A DNA stretch of 23,329 bases from assembly GCA_021323495.1 (NCBI GenBank), contig JAJQJO010000010.1:1-23329 (forward strand). The letters are read 5' to 3'. Under the pieces are notes generated by a model, which ran no database searches, was not told where the DNA came from, and saw only the letters and a list, made by a program, of their open reading frames with translations. Every line of letters starts with the position of its first letter. Within the stretch, counting starts at the first letter, position 1. A program made the position numbers and the translations under genes. The stretch comes from Cellvibrio sp. Its GTDB lineage: Bacteria > Pseudomonadota > Gammaproteobacteria > Pseudomonadales > Cellvibrionaceae. This document shows positions 6,201 through 13,220 of this stretch, one piece after another.

Positions 6201-7460
6201 TTACTTGCGCTTCATCGACATAAAGAATTCGTCGTTGGTTTTGAAATCTTTCAATTTATCCAGCAAGAATTCAGTTGCCGCAACGTCTTCCATATCGTTT
6301 AACAAACGACGCAGAATCCATGCGCGCTGCAATTCATCTTCACGCATCAACAATTCTTCGCGACGGGTACCGGAGCGGCGCACATTGATTGCAGGATAGA
6401 TACGCTTCTCGGCAATTTTGCGATCAAGATGCAATTCGAGGTTACCTGTACCTTTAAATTCTTCGTAAATAACTTCGTCCATTTTGGAGCCGGTATCAAC
6501 AAGTGCAGTGGCGATAATACTCAGGCTGCCACCTTCTTCGATATTACGAGCAGCGCCAAAGAAACGCTTGGGACGTTCCAGCGCATGTGCATCCACACCA
6601 CCGGTCAATACTTTGCCCGATGAAGGAATAACCGTATTGTAAGCACGCGCCAAACGGGTGATAGAGTCGAGCAAAATCACCACGTCTTTTTTGTGTTCAA
6701 CCAACCGCTTGGCTTTTTCAATCACCATATCCGCCACTTGTACGTGGCGCGCGGGCGGCTCATCAAAGGTGGAGGCAACTACTTCGCCGCGCACCGAGCG
6801 CTGCATTTCGGTAACTTCTTCCGGACGCTCATCGATCAACAATACAATCAAATGACACTCGGGATTATTGCGCGTAATCGCCTGCGCAATATTTTGCATC
6901 ATAATTGTTTTACCAGCCTTGGGGGGCGCAACAATCAAGCCGCGCTGGCCTTTACCTATGGGGGCAATTAAATCGATGATACGACCGGTGAGGTCTTCGG
7001 TAGAACCATTACCGGCTTCGAGTGGAAGACGAACATTGGGGAACAGCGGCGTGAGGTTTTCAAACAGAATTTTGTTGCGGGAGCTTTCCGGTTTATCAAA
7101 GTTAATGTCATTAACTTTTAACAGTGCGAAATATCGCTCGCCTTCTTTCGGTGGCCGGATCTTACCGGAGATAGTATCACCCGTGCGTAAATTGAAGCGG
7201 CGTATCTGGCTGGGTGAAACATAAATATCGTCTGGACCTGCAAGATAAGAGCTGTCGGCTGAACGCAAAAATCCGAATCCATCCACCAAAATTTCCAACA
7301 CACCGTCGCCGTATATATCCTCTCCGCCCTTGGCGTGGCGCTTGAGGATATTAAAAATAATGTCCTGTTTGCGTGAGCGGGCGATATTTTCCAAACCCAT
7401 TTCGTGGGCGATATCAATTAATTCTTCAATCGGTTTCTTTTTAAGGTCGGTTAGATTCAT
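6201..7460 (-). CDS. rho: Transcription termination factor Rho
   Basis: Rho is the hexameric RNA-dependent ATPase/helicase that ends transcription of untranslated RNA. The protein is 419 residues, the same as E. coli, and seems to carry no insertion. The N-terminal Rho_N helical domain (MNLTDLKKKPIEELIDIAHE) precedes the CSD-like RNA-binding domain (about 50-120, with GFGFLRS and DIYVSPSQIRRFNLRTGD). The RecA-like motor has P-loop PPKAGKT (residues 179-185, Lys181 and Lys184 at E. coli numbering), Walker B VVILLDSITR, the Q-loop/R-loop region SSGKVLTGGVD and the C-terminal RRSGTRREELL. ATG 7460 is in the family position; the ribosome-binding site is weak (AGTCTTTCCT precedes it). A 426-bp gap separates it from trxA and holds a promoter, so rho has its own long leader, suggestive of autogenous attenuation. 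Confidence 0.99.
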   Translation of the reverse strand: MNLTDLKKKPIEELIDIAHEMGLENIARSRKQDIIFNILKRHAKGGEDIYGDGVLEILVDGFGFLRSADSSYLAGPDDIYVSPSQIRRFNLRTGDTISGKIRPPKEGERYFALLKVNDINFDKPESSRNKILFENLTPLFPNVRLPLEAGNGSTEDLTGRIIDLIAPIGKGQRGLIVAPPKAGKTIMMQNIAQAITRNNPECHLIVLLIDERPEEVTEMQRSVRGEVVASTFDEPPARHVQVADMVIEKAKRLVEHKKDVVILLDSITRLARAYNTVIPSSGKVLTGGVDAHALERPKRFFGAARNIEEGGSLSIIATALVDTGSKMDEVIYEEFKGTGNLELHLDRKIAEKRIYPAINVRRSGTRREELLMREDELQRAWILRRLLNDMEDVAATEFLLDKLKDFKTNDEFFMSMKRK

Positions 7461-7516
7461 AGGAAAGACTTTGTGGATGGATGTGCGTTATTGCAGGTTA
7501 TTCGCCGAATGGCACT

Positions 7517-7602
7517 TGTTGATATTAAAATGTTGAAATCAAAACGTTGATATAAAATTGCTGAAATTAAGAAACTGCCCGCATTTTTTGCTGTTATTAA
7601 GC
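7517..7602 (-). repeat. Tandem 14-nt repeat array in the rho leader
   Basis: Four contiguous 14-bp units fill 7517-7572. In the transcribed (minus) sense and 5'-3' order they are TCTTAATTTCAGCA, ATTTTATATCAACG, TTTTGATTTCAACA and TTTTAATATCAACA. All four have TCA at unit positions 9-11, so a UC dinucleotide recurs every 14 nt in a G-poor context. A fifth, more diverged copy (GCTTAATAACAGCA, 7602-7589) lies 16 nt upstream in the transcript. The array ends 56 nt before the rho start codon. Repetition is seen directly; the role as a Rho-binding site is inference. Confidence 0.8.
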
Positions 7603-7662
7603 CGCTGCATTCAGGTGTCGGCTCAACGCCTTGCATTCAATCGCCCCATCAGTATTGTTCAT
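7597..7662 (-). CDS. Possible 21-codon leader ORF upstream of rho (speculative)
   Basis: ATG at 7662 opens a 21-codon frame (MNNTDGAIECKALSRHLNAA plus Ala) ending in TAA at 7597-7599, inside the diverged copy of the leader repeat. No Shine-Dalgarno sequence precedes it. E. coli rho has a short leader ORF (rhoL), which is the only reason to list this. It could equally be chance. Confidence 0.15.
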   Translation of the reverse strand: MNNTDGAIECKALSRHLNAAA

Positions 7663-7721
7663 GCGAATTGACTGGTAAATTGGCTGGTCTGTTTATATCA
7701 AATACTGACTTATAACAGATG

Positions 7722-7815
7722 CCGGGGCAAGAACAGCAGCAGGGAAATTGGGGTTTGTTCGTCTGGTTTAAGGGAATCGGGAAGGTGATTCAGGGAGGAA
7801 CAAACATCAGATGAG
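7722..7815 (-). promoter_or_regulatory. C-rich, G-poor rut-like segment in the rho leader
   Basis: The first ~90 nt after the predicted rho transcription start are, by hand count, about three times richer in C than in G, with runs such as TTCCTCCC, CACCTTCCC, ATTCCC, AAACCCC and TTTCCC. Rho utilisation (rut) sites are typically unstructured, C-rich and G-poor with YC dinucleotides. Rho autoregulates by terminating in its own leader in E. coli, so this segment is a reasonable rut candidate. Function is inferred. Confidence 0.45.
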
Positions 7816-7819
7816 GCTG

Positions 7820-7848
7820 AGTATAGCGGCAAATATCGTCCAGTGCAA
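7820..7848 (-). promoter_or_regulatory. Candidate rho promoter
   Basis: On the minus strand -35 TTGCAC (7848-7843) and -10 TATACT (7825-7820) are separated by 17 bp. The -10 matches the consensus at 5 of 6 positions, the -35 only at TTG. It begins inside the U-tract of the trxA terminator, so rho transcription would start near 7813, about 353 nt before the coding region. Confidence 0.55.
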
Positions 7849-7880
7849 AAACAAATTGGGGGCCATCTAGCGAATGGCCC
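7847..7880 (-). terminator. Intrinsic terminator of trxA
   Basis: On the minus strand GGGCCAT (7880-7874) pairs perfectly with ATGGCCC (7866-7860) around a 7-nt loop. CC and then AATTTGTTTTT follow as an interrupted U-tract. It starts 6 nt after the trxA stop codon. This separates trxA transcription from rho. Confidence 0.7.
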
Positions 7881-7886
7881 GCAAAT

Positions 7887-8216
7887 TTATATTGCTGAAT
7901 TAATAAAATCAACCAGCTGCGCTTTGCTCACTGCACCTACTTTGGTGGCATGGGCAGCGCCATTTTTGAAGATAATCAGGGTTGGGATACCGCGCACATT
8001 GAATTTGGCTGCAACGTCTTTATTATCGTCAACATTGAGCTTGGTAACTTTTAACTTACCTTCAAATTGTTCCGCAAGATCATCCAGAATGGGGGCAATC
8101 ATCTTACATGGGCCGCACCAGGGTGCCCAAAAATCAACCAGCACAGGCAAATCTGCGCCTATTACTTCCTGCTCAAAGCTGGCATCACTTACGTGGACAA
8201 TCGCATCGCTACTCAT
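7887..8216 (-). CDS. trxA: Thioredoxin 1
   Basis: Thioredoxin is the small cytoplasmic disulfide reductant that serves ribonucleotide reductase, methionine sulfoxide reductase and PAPS reductase and is recharged by thioredoxin reductase. The protein has 109 residues (E. coli 109). The active site WCGPC is at residues 33-37, following VLVDFWAP, and the cis-proline loop RGIPTLI lies near residue 77. ATG 8216 is chosen because GGAG lies 6 nt upstream; an in-frame ATG four codons earlier has no such site. It has its own promoter (8277-8305) and terminator, so it is probably monocistronic. Its place just upstream of rho is conserved in gammaproteobacteria including E. coli. Confidence 0.98.
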   Translation of the reverse strand: MSSDAIVHVSDASFEQEVIGADLPVLVDFWAPWCGPCKMIAPILDDLAEQFEGKLKVTKLNVDDNKDVAAKFNVRGIPTLIIFKNGAAHATKVGAVSKAQLVDFINSAI

Positions 8217-8276
8217 AATAAACTCCAAATCTGATAGTCATTTAGTTGTGGGGGAAACCCATAATTCGTTGCAGCC

Positions 8277-8305
8277 ATCATAAGGATTGCCTCCGACTCA
8301 GGCAA
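8277..8305 (-). promoter_or_regulatory. Sigma-70 promoter for trxA with dyad in the spacer
   Basis: On the minus strand -35 TTGCCT (8305-8300) and -10 TATGAT (8282-8277) are separated by 17 bp. The -35 is also the left arm of an inverted repeat, TTGCCT/AGGCAA (8305-8300 and 8292-8287) with a 7-bp centre, which would let a dimeric regulator cover the promoter. The predicted start near 8270 gives a leader of about 54 nt. Confidence 0.6.
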
Positions 8306-8369
8306 GGAGAAAAAACCAATGATTGCCATAGGGGGACACTATGCGCACGCCATCAACCAACACTCTTAT

Positions 8370-10775
8370 TTAATGTTGAACACGTTCAACCAGGCCTGTG
8401 GCCTCAAATGCAGAATAAAGATTACTGAAAGTGACCGGTTTGGATAAATAATAATTCATACCGCTCGCAAACACCGCTTCGCGGTGCTCCTGCAGCGCAT
8501 GGGCAGTGAGCGCAATGATTGGTATTGCGGATAAACCTTCGCGCCGCTCGTAATCCCGAATACTGCGCGTTGCTTCGAAACCATCCATTTCAGGCATTTC
8601 ACAATCCATCAAAATAAGATCGAAACGCTCGCCCGTCCCCTGCACCGCATCACAGGCTTCAACACCATTCCCGGCAAATGCAGGAACTATATTAAGCTTC
8701 CCCAGCAAACCTTTAATTACCATACGGTTGACCGGATTATCTTCTGCCACCAGTACCCGCAGATGCGCAAACCTGTCAGGGTCGCGGGCTTTTCGCTCGG
8801 TAACAATTTGTGGCAATGGCTCATGCCCGAGTAACGCAATTAATTCCTGGCGCAATAATTTCATCGACACAGGTTTACGCAATATTGCATGGATCCCAAG
8901 ACTGCGCATCTGCCCCTGATCATGGTAAATATCGCCAGCGCTGAACATAAAAAGCGGTAACTCACGAAACTCCGGCAACACCCTTAACCATTGCGCTAAT
9001 TCAAAACCATTGGCATCAGGCAATGAATAATCGAAGCCGACAAAATCATAAGGCTCACCCGAATGCATCGCGTGCTTTAATTGCGCGAGCGCCGTTTTCG
9101 CCGATGCTACTGACTCCATATCCACTCCCCAGGCAGCGCAATGAGGTGCAACAAATTCGCTCAAGTGGCGACTGGCTTCAACAAACAATAATTTTTTACC
9201 TGGCAACAATTCACTTTTGGATTCCGCATGCGGGTTATTCCAGTCGCATACTTCTTCCTGATTTAAACGTGCAGTAAACCAAAATGTTGAGCCACGCCCT
9301 TTTTCACTTTCAACTCCAATTGCTCCGCCCATTAACTCCGCCAGGCTTTTGCAAATTGCCAATCCCAAACCAGTACCACCATATTTGCGCGTGGTGGAAG
9401 CATCTGCCTGATTAAAAGAATCAAATAAATCCTGGGCATTGCCTGTCTCAATACCAATCCCGCTGTCTCGCACGATAAAACGCAGCTCAACTTTATCATC
9501 AGGTAAAAGTGCAACACGCTTTACTTGCAGGGACACAAATCCCTCCGTAGTAAATTTAAACGCATTACCGAGTAAATTAATAATGATCTGCCGCAACCGG
9601 GTTGGATCTCCCTTGAGCCATTTAGGGACATCCGGATCAAGTCCACCAAATAATTCGATTTGGCGCTTGTTAGCCGTGGCACCAAATAATTGCACGCAAC
9701 TTTCAACCAGCTCATCCAGTTCAAAGGTGGTTTCTTCAAGCCGCATCTTGCCTGCTTCGATTTTGGAGTAATCGAGAATGTCATTGATAATTGTGAGCAG
9801 GGTTTCGCCTGAGCGATGGATAACATCAATGTAGTGTTTCTGATTATCGTCGAGGGGCGTATCGCGCAGCATTTCCAACATGCCAATCACACCATTCATG
9901 GGGGTGCGGATTTCATGGCTCATAGTAGCGAGAAATTGGCTCTTGGCCCGGCTCGCATCTTCTGCTGCGTTTTTTTGGCGGCGGGTTTCCAACTTCTCTT
10001 CTTTTTCACTTAAAAGTGCCATTTCAATGGCGTGGCGCTGCTCGATATCGTCGAGTAAAGTCTCGCGCATATGGTTGATAGCATTGACGACATTATCCAA
10101 TTCATCGGACGCCGAATTGACTTTGAGACGTTTGAGCTTAAGCGGTTTGGTGAGGGTTTCCAGATTGAGATTGCGCGCATAGTTGGCGATGGTTTTCATA
10201 TGGCGCGTGAGCAATGCGTGCACTAACCAGACTATAAACAACGCGATTACCAGGGTTTTGGTGCCCTGCACCAGTGCGATAAAAAATGCACGCTCCCACA
10301 ATTTATCGTAAATACTGCTGAGGCTCGCGGTAACCGTTAGTGTGCCTAACTGCTGCTGCGGTGTACTGGCATCTTCATAAACCAGAGGATAACTGCGCAC
10401 CAAAAATTGGCTGCGTTTATTTTCAAGTTCCTGGGGATCGTAGGCATTATTGCTTGCTATCAGAGTCTGCTCGGTATTGTTCCAATCATGCCAGACCACA
10501 CTGACCTGGACCACATCATCGACCGCAAGCACGCTATTGATCTGGATATTCAATTGCTCCTGATCAAAACCCCAGAGGCTCTTGGTAATGCTGGCCAAGG
10601 TGCTGATGCGTACCTGGTCGAGCCGCTTTTCAAGTGCAGCAATGTCATCGTTAAAATTGCTGTGCAACTGCAACAAGATGGCAACAAGCGTAACAATCGA
10701 ACTACTGATAATAATCAATCCCAACAGCCGCGCCGCTATAGGGTTTTCACGCATGTAATTTCTGATGTTGGGCAT
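8370..10775 (-). CDS. Membrane-bound hybrid histidine kinase with two receiver domains
   Basis: A sensor kinase of 801 residues. TM1 is at about 15-38 and TM2 at about 165-190, framing a ~125-residue periplasmic sensor with a SLWGFD motif (66-71) common in such domains. HAMP/linker and coiled coil follow (about 190-275). HisKA holds the phosphoacceptor His287 in SHEIRTP; the ATPase domain has the N box (NLLGNAFKFT, Asn404), DSGIGIE (437-443) and GGTGLGLAI (466-474). Receiver 1 (about 527-650) is degenerate in its acidic pocket (LLFVEAS) though Asp582 remains in GFDYSLPDANG. Receiver 2 (about 672-795) is canonical: AEDN (677-680), Asp724 in LILMDCEMPEMDG, LTAHA and the Lys in SKP. There is no C-terminal HPt domain, unlike BarA/GacS. 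ATG 10775 is the most natural start, with only a weak GGTTGAG site. Signal and partner are unknown. Confidence 0.93.
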   Translation of the reverse strand: MPNIRNYMRENPIAARLLGLIIISSSIVTLVAILLQLHSNFNDDIAALEKRLDQVRISTLASITKSLWGFDQEQLNIQINSVLAVDDVVQVSVVWHDWNNTEQTLIASNNAYDPQELENKRSQFLVRSYPLVYEDASTPQQQLGTLTVTASLSSIYDKLWERAFFIALVQGTKTLVIALFIVWLVHALLTRHMKTIANYARNLNLETLTKPLKLKRLKVNSASDELDNVVNAINHMRETLLDDIEQRHAIEMALLSEKEEKLETRRQKNAAEDASRAKSQFLATMSHEIRTPMNGVIGMLEMLRDTPLDDNQKHYIDVIHRSGETLLTIINDILDYSKIEAGKMRLEETTFELDELVESCVQLFGATANKRQIELFGGLDPDVPKWLKGDPTRLRQIIINLLGNAFKFTTEGFVSLQVKRVALLPDDKVELRFIVRDSGIGIETGNAQDLFDSFNQADASTTRKYGGTGLGLAICKSLAELMGGAIGVESEKGRGSTFWFTARLNQEEVCDWNNPHAESKSELLPGKKLLFVEASRHLSEFVAPHCAAWGVDMESVASAKTALAQLKHAMHSGEPYDFVGFDYSLPDANGFELAQWLRVLPEFRELPLFMFSAGDIYHDQGQMRSLGIHAILRKPVSMKLLRQELIALLGHEPLPQIVTERKARDPDRFAHLRVLVAEDNPVNRMVIKGLLGKLNIVPAFAGNGVEACDAVQGTGERFDLILMDCEMPEMDGFEATRSIRDYERREGLSAIPIIALTAHALQEHREAVFASGMNYYLSKPVTFSNLYSAFEATGLVERVQH

Positions 10776-10872
10776 CTCAACCAACCGCAACGGGATCAAT
10801 AAGAAGGAGTGCCCTTGAGTGTAGCAGCAAAAAAACACATACCTAAGTATTAAAGAGTGGCCTAGCTCCAGC

Positions 10873-11166
10873 TCAGCTTATATAGCCGGACTGGAGATGC
10901 AGCAGCAAACGCTCGGCGCGCTCGATAAAGTCCTTGCGTTCCGCCGGGTCGTCCAATTGCACGCTGAGTGCATAGGCGTAGTGGCGCAACCCCGAGGGGC
11001 CGGTTTTCCCAGCATGTAACCAGTGCTTGAAAATATCTTCGGTAATGCTTTTTCCCAAGAGGCCAAAATGATCAAGGAACAGGATGTTTAGTTGCTCGAT
11101 TACGCGCCTGACAACAGGCAACAAATTAGGCTGGGAATGACGGATCAGGGTGGAAGAATGGCTCAT
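10873..11166 (-). CDS. Hypothetical 97-residue protein upstream of the hybrid kinase
   Basis: I do not recognise this family. AAGGAG 6 nt before ATG 11166 is an excellent ribosome-binding site and fixes the start; an in-frame start 18 codons upstream lacks one. The product is soluble and appears mostly helical, with segments LPVVRRVIEQLNILFLDHF, ITEDIFKHWL, GLRHYAYALSVQLDD and RKDFIERAERLLLHL. The segment KHWLHAGKTGPSGL (47-60) has the order His-x-Leu then Gly/small residues seen around the phosphorylated His of HPt domains, but lacks the usual HxLKG, so this likeness is weak. It lies 97 bp before the kinase gene on the same strand; co-transcription is possible. Function unknown. Confidence 0.8.
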   Translation of the reverse strand: MSHSSTLIRHSQPNLLPVVRRVIEQLNILFLDHFGLLGKSITEDIFKHWLHAGKTGPSGLRHYAYALSVQLDDPAERKDFIERAERLLLHLQSGYIS

Positions 11167-11223
11167 ATAAATCTCCTTGAATGTCCTTCTTGAGTTAAGC
11201 TGATACCCGATTAATCGCAAAGA

Positions 11224-11255
11224 CTGTTTTGAAATAACGTATTATTTTGAAACAG
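11224..11255. promoter_or_regulatory. 32-bp interrupted palindrome in the divergent opgG intergenic region
   Basis: The sequence has CTGTTT (11224-11229) mirrored by AAACAG (11250-11255), and AAATAA (11232-11237) mirrored by TTATTT (11242-11247). The centre (11238-11241) and the 2-bp gaps break the symmetry. Twenty-four of 32 positions are thus symmetric. TATTAT at 11240-11245 would make a good -10 but has no matching -35. It lies 57 bp upstream of the minus-strand 97-residue gene and far upstream of opgG. It looks like an operator for a dimeric or tetrameric regulator; the regulator is unknown. Confidence 0.5.
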
Positions 11256-11591
11256 CTGCAAGGTGCATGCGGAGTTTGCAAAGAACCGTTAAAAAAAGCC
11301 TGGGCTGCAAATGCCCAACACCCTATTTTTCAACGGCAGATGGTTTACAATGCGCGCCAATTCCTGTGATTCAGGAACAGGCATCCCGCCCATCACAACC
11401 CAATCCAGAATTCAGAATTAACACTGCAACTATCGGGTGTGGTTGTGTGTGCAGTGAAGAATGGCGCTGTTCTGCATCTAAACAGCGTTATTTGGCAGAC
11501 AGACACTACACTATGTGCAGTCTTTATATTGCCCGGGGCCAAGCGGTTTTTAACTAACTAATCTCAACAATCCGACGCGGAGAAAGAGTGG
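11256..11591 (+). other. Gene-free, hairpin-rich region upstream of opgG
   Basis: This 336-bp stretch has no convincing gene. Three perfect inverted repeats lie in order: TTCCTG/CAGGAA (11361-11377, 5-nt loop), CACTGCA/TGCAGTG (11422-11456, 21-nt loop) and CGCTGTT/AACAGCG (11465-11487, 9-nt loop, followed by TTATTT). TACAAT at 11346-11351 could be a -10 without a good -35. If transcription starts near there, opgG has a structured leader of over 200 nt. A 96-codon open frame (11267-11557) overlaps the hairpins, with coding-atypical codons. Confidence 0.45.
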
Positions 11592-13220
11592 ATGAGCATG
11601 TTGTTCAACAACAAAAAGGCTGGTAGCCGATTATTTACCTACCCCGGTTTAACTGCCCTGGCGATGAGCTGTGTATTAAGTACCGGTCTGGTCGGATTCG
11701 CCAATGCTCAACCACAACCTGTGGTAGCGCCAGCAGCCGTTACTGAAATTGCTCAACCCGCATTGTTTGACGCAATTGCATCGCGCGCCAGGCTGCTCGC
11801 CAAACGCGAGTACAAACCCATCCAGGCCAATATTCCCGAAGCACTCGCGAATATGAATTACGACCAATATCGCTCGATTCGCTTCCGCCCCGAAGCATCG
11901 CTATGGCACAACGAATCGCTGTTCGAATTGCAATTGTTCCACCCCGGCTTTCTCTACCGGGAGCCGGTAACCCTGCATATGGCCACCGACGGCCCGGATG
12001 CTTTTGTCCAATTCAAACAGGAATATTTTAATTACGATGGGCCGGCAGCCCCCTTGGCCGGCGTTGCTCCGGGCAATATCGGCTTTGCCGGTTTCCGCAT
12101 CCATTACCCACTCAACAGCAATCAATACAAAGATGAGTTTGTAGTATTCCAGGGTGCATCCTATTTTCGTCTGGTTGGCCCCGGCCTGGCCTATGGCTTG
12201 TCCGCACGTGGCCTGGCCATCGACACCGCAGAACCCAAGGGGGAAGAATTTCCGGTATTCCGCGAGTTCTGGCTGGTCAAACCCGGCCCTACCGAGACCC
12301 GGATGGTAATGTACGCATTGCTCGACAGCCCATCCATCACCGGGGCCTATCGCTTTGAGATCTTTCCTGGCGCCCCTACCGAGATGACCGTGGAAGCGCG
12401 CTTGTTCGCCCGCAAAGACATCCTTAAAGTCGGTGTGGCACCGCTCACCAGTATGTATATGTGGGGCGAAAACCATACCCGCTTTGTCGACGACTTCCGC
12501 CCCGAAGTACATGATTCAGACGGTTTGTTGATGGCTGCAGCCAACGGCGAATGGATCTGGCGCCCAATCAGCAACCATCGCCAACTGCGGGTCTCCTCGA
12601 TGCTCGACGAAAATCCGCGTGGTTTCGGCCTGTTGCAGCGCGACCGGGATTTTGACCACTATATGGATATGGAATCCCGCTATGAAAAGCGCCCGAGTAT
12701 GTGGATTGTCCCCGAAGGAAACTGGGGCAAAGGCCGCGCCGAGTTGGTGGAAATCCCCAGCGACAGTGAAACCAACGATAACGTAGTCGCTTATTGGGTT
12801 CCGGCCAAGCCGATGAAAGCGGGCTCCAACGCAACCTTTAAATACCGCCTGCGTACCTTTGATGATCACCTGCCTGAAAATACCGGAGCCAAAGTTATTC
12901 GCACCCGTATCGGTTGGGGCGCCAACCCTGGTCAAGCCAACCCACCGCCATTAAGCAAGCGCAAGTTCGTTATTGATTTCCGTGGTGGCGAATTGGATAA
13001 CTTGTCCGCTGATGCCCCCCTGGTTGCCGAGATGCAAAAATCAGCCGGGAATATCAGCGAGCTGGTTGTCCGCCAATTGCCCGATGGTCGCACCTGGCGC
13101 GCCTCATTCAAATTGGAACCCGAAGGTGACAAAGTTGCTGATATGCGTCTCTATTTGAAACTGCGCGACCAACGCCTGAGTGAAGTCTGGAGTTATGTCT
13201 GGTATCCCGATGCAATCTGA
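11592..13220 (+). CDS. opgG: Periplasmic glucan biosynthesis protein OpgG (MdoG)
   Basis: OpgG acts in the periplasm to mature osmoregulated periplasmic glucans, the beta-1,2-linked glucans made by OpgH. OpgG/OpgD proteins form a family with reported beta-1,2-glucanase activity (GH186). The protein has 542 residues (E. coli 511). A signal peptide is clear: basic n-region, hydrophobic LTALAMSCVLSTGLVGF and an ANA|Q cleavage site after residue 39. Mature family blocks include SIRFRPEASLWHN, LFHPGFLYREPV, FAGFRIHYPLN, FQGASYFRLVG, GLSARGLAIDT, FPVFREFWLVKP, TSMYMWGENHTR, DGLLMAAANGEWIWRP, RGFGLLQRDRDFDHYMDME and VPEGNWGKGRAELVEIP. GGAG lies 9 nt before ATG 11592; a second ATG two codons later is possible. 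The last 11 nt overlap opgH, showing translational coupling in an opgGH operon. Confidence 0.97.
   Translation: MSMLFNNKKAGSRLFTYPGLTALAMSCVLSTGLVGFANAQPQPVVAPAAVTEIAQPALFDAIASRARLLAKREYKPIQANIPEALANMNYDQYRSIRFRPEASLWHNESLFELQLFHPGFLYREPVTLHMATDGPDAFVQFKQEYFNYDGPAAPLAGVAPGNIGFAGFRIHYPLNSNQYKDEFVVFQGASYFRLVGPGLAYGLSARGLAIDTAEPKGEEFPVFREFWLVKPGPTETRMVMYALLDSPSITGAYRFEIFPGAPTEMTVEARLFARKDILKVGVAPLTSMYMWGENHTRFVDDFRPEVHDSDGLLMAAANGEWIWRPISNHRQLRVSSMLDENPRGFGLLQRDRDFDHYMDMESRYEKRPSMWIVPEGNWGKGRAELVEIPSDSETNDNVVAYWVPAKPMKAGSNATFKYRLRTFDDHLPENTGAKVIRTRIGWGANPGQANPPPLSKRKFVIDFRGGELDNLSADAPLVAEMQKSAGNISELVVRQLPDGRTWRASFKLEPEGDKVADMRLYLKLRDQRLSEVWSYVWYPDAI

Noticed and set aside
7812..7871. Plus-strand ATG after GGGAGGAACAAA in the trxA-rho gap
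   Set aside because: The frame has only 20 codons, the GGAGG is too far from the ATG, and the region is better explained as the minus-strand rho promoter and trxA terminator.
11267..11557. Open frame of 96 codons on the plus strand upstream of opgG, with several cysteines
   Set aside because: Codon third positions are A/T-leaning with rare codons unlike the neighbours, only AAGG 3 nt from the ATG serves as a ribosome-binding site, and three inverted repeats overlap it. Conservation in relatives would be needed to revive it.
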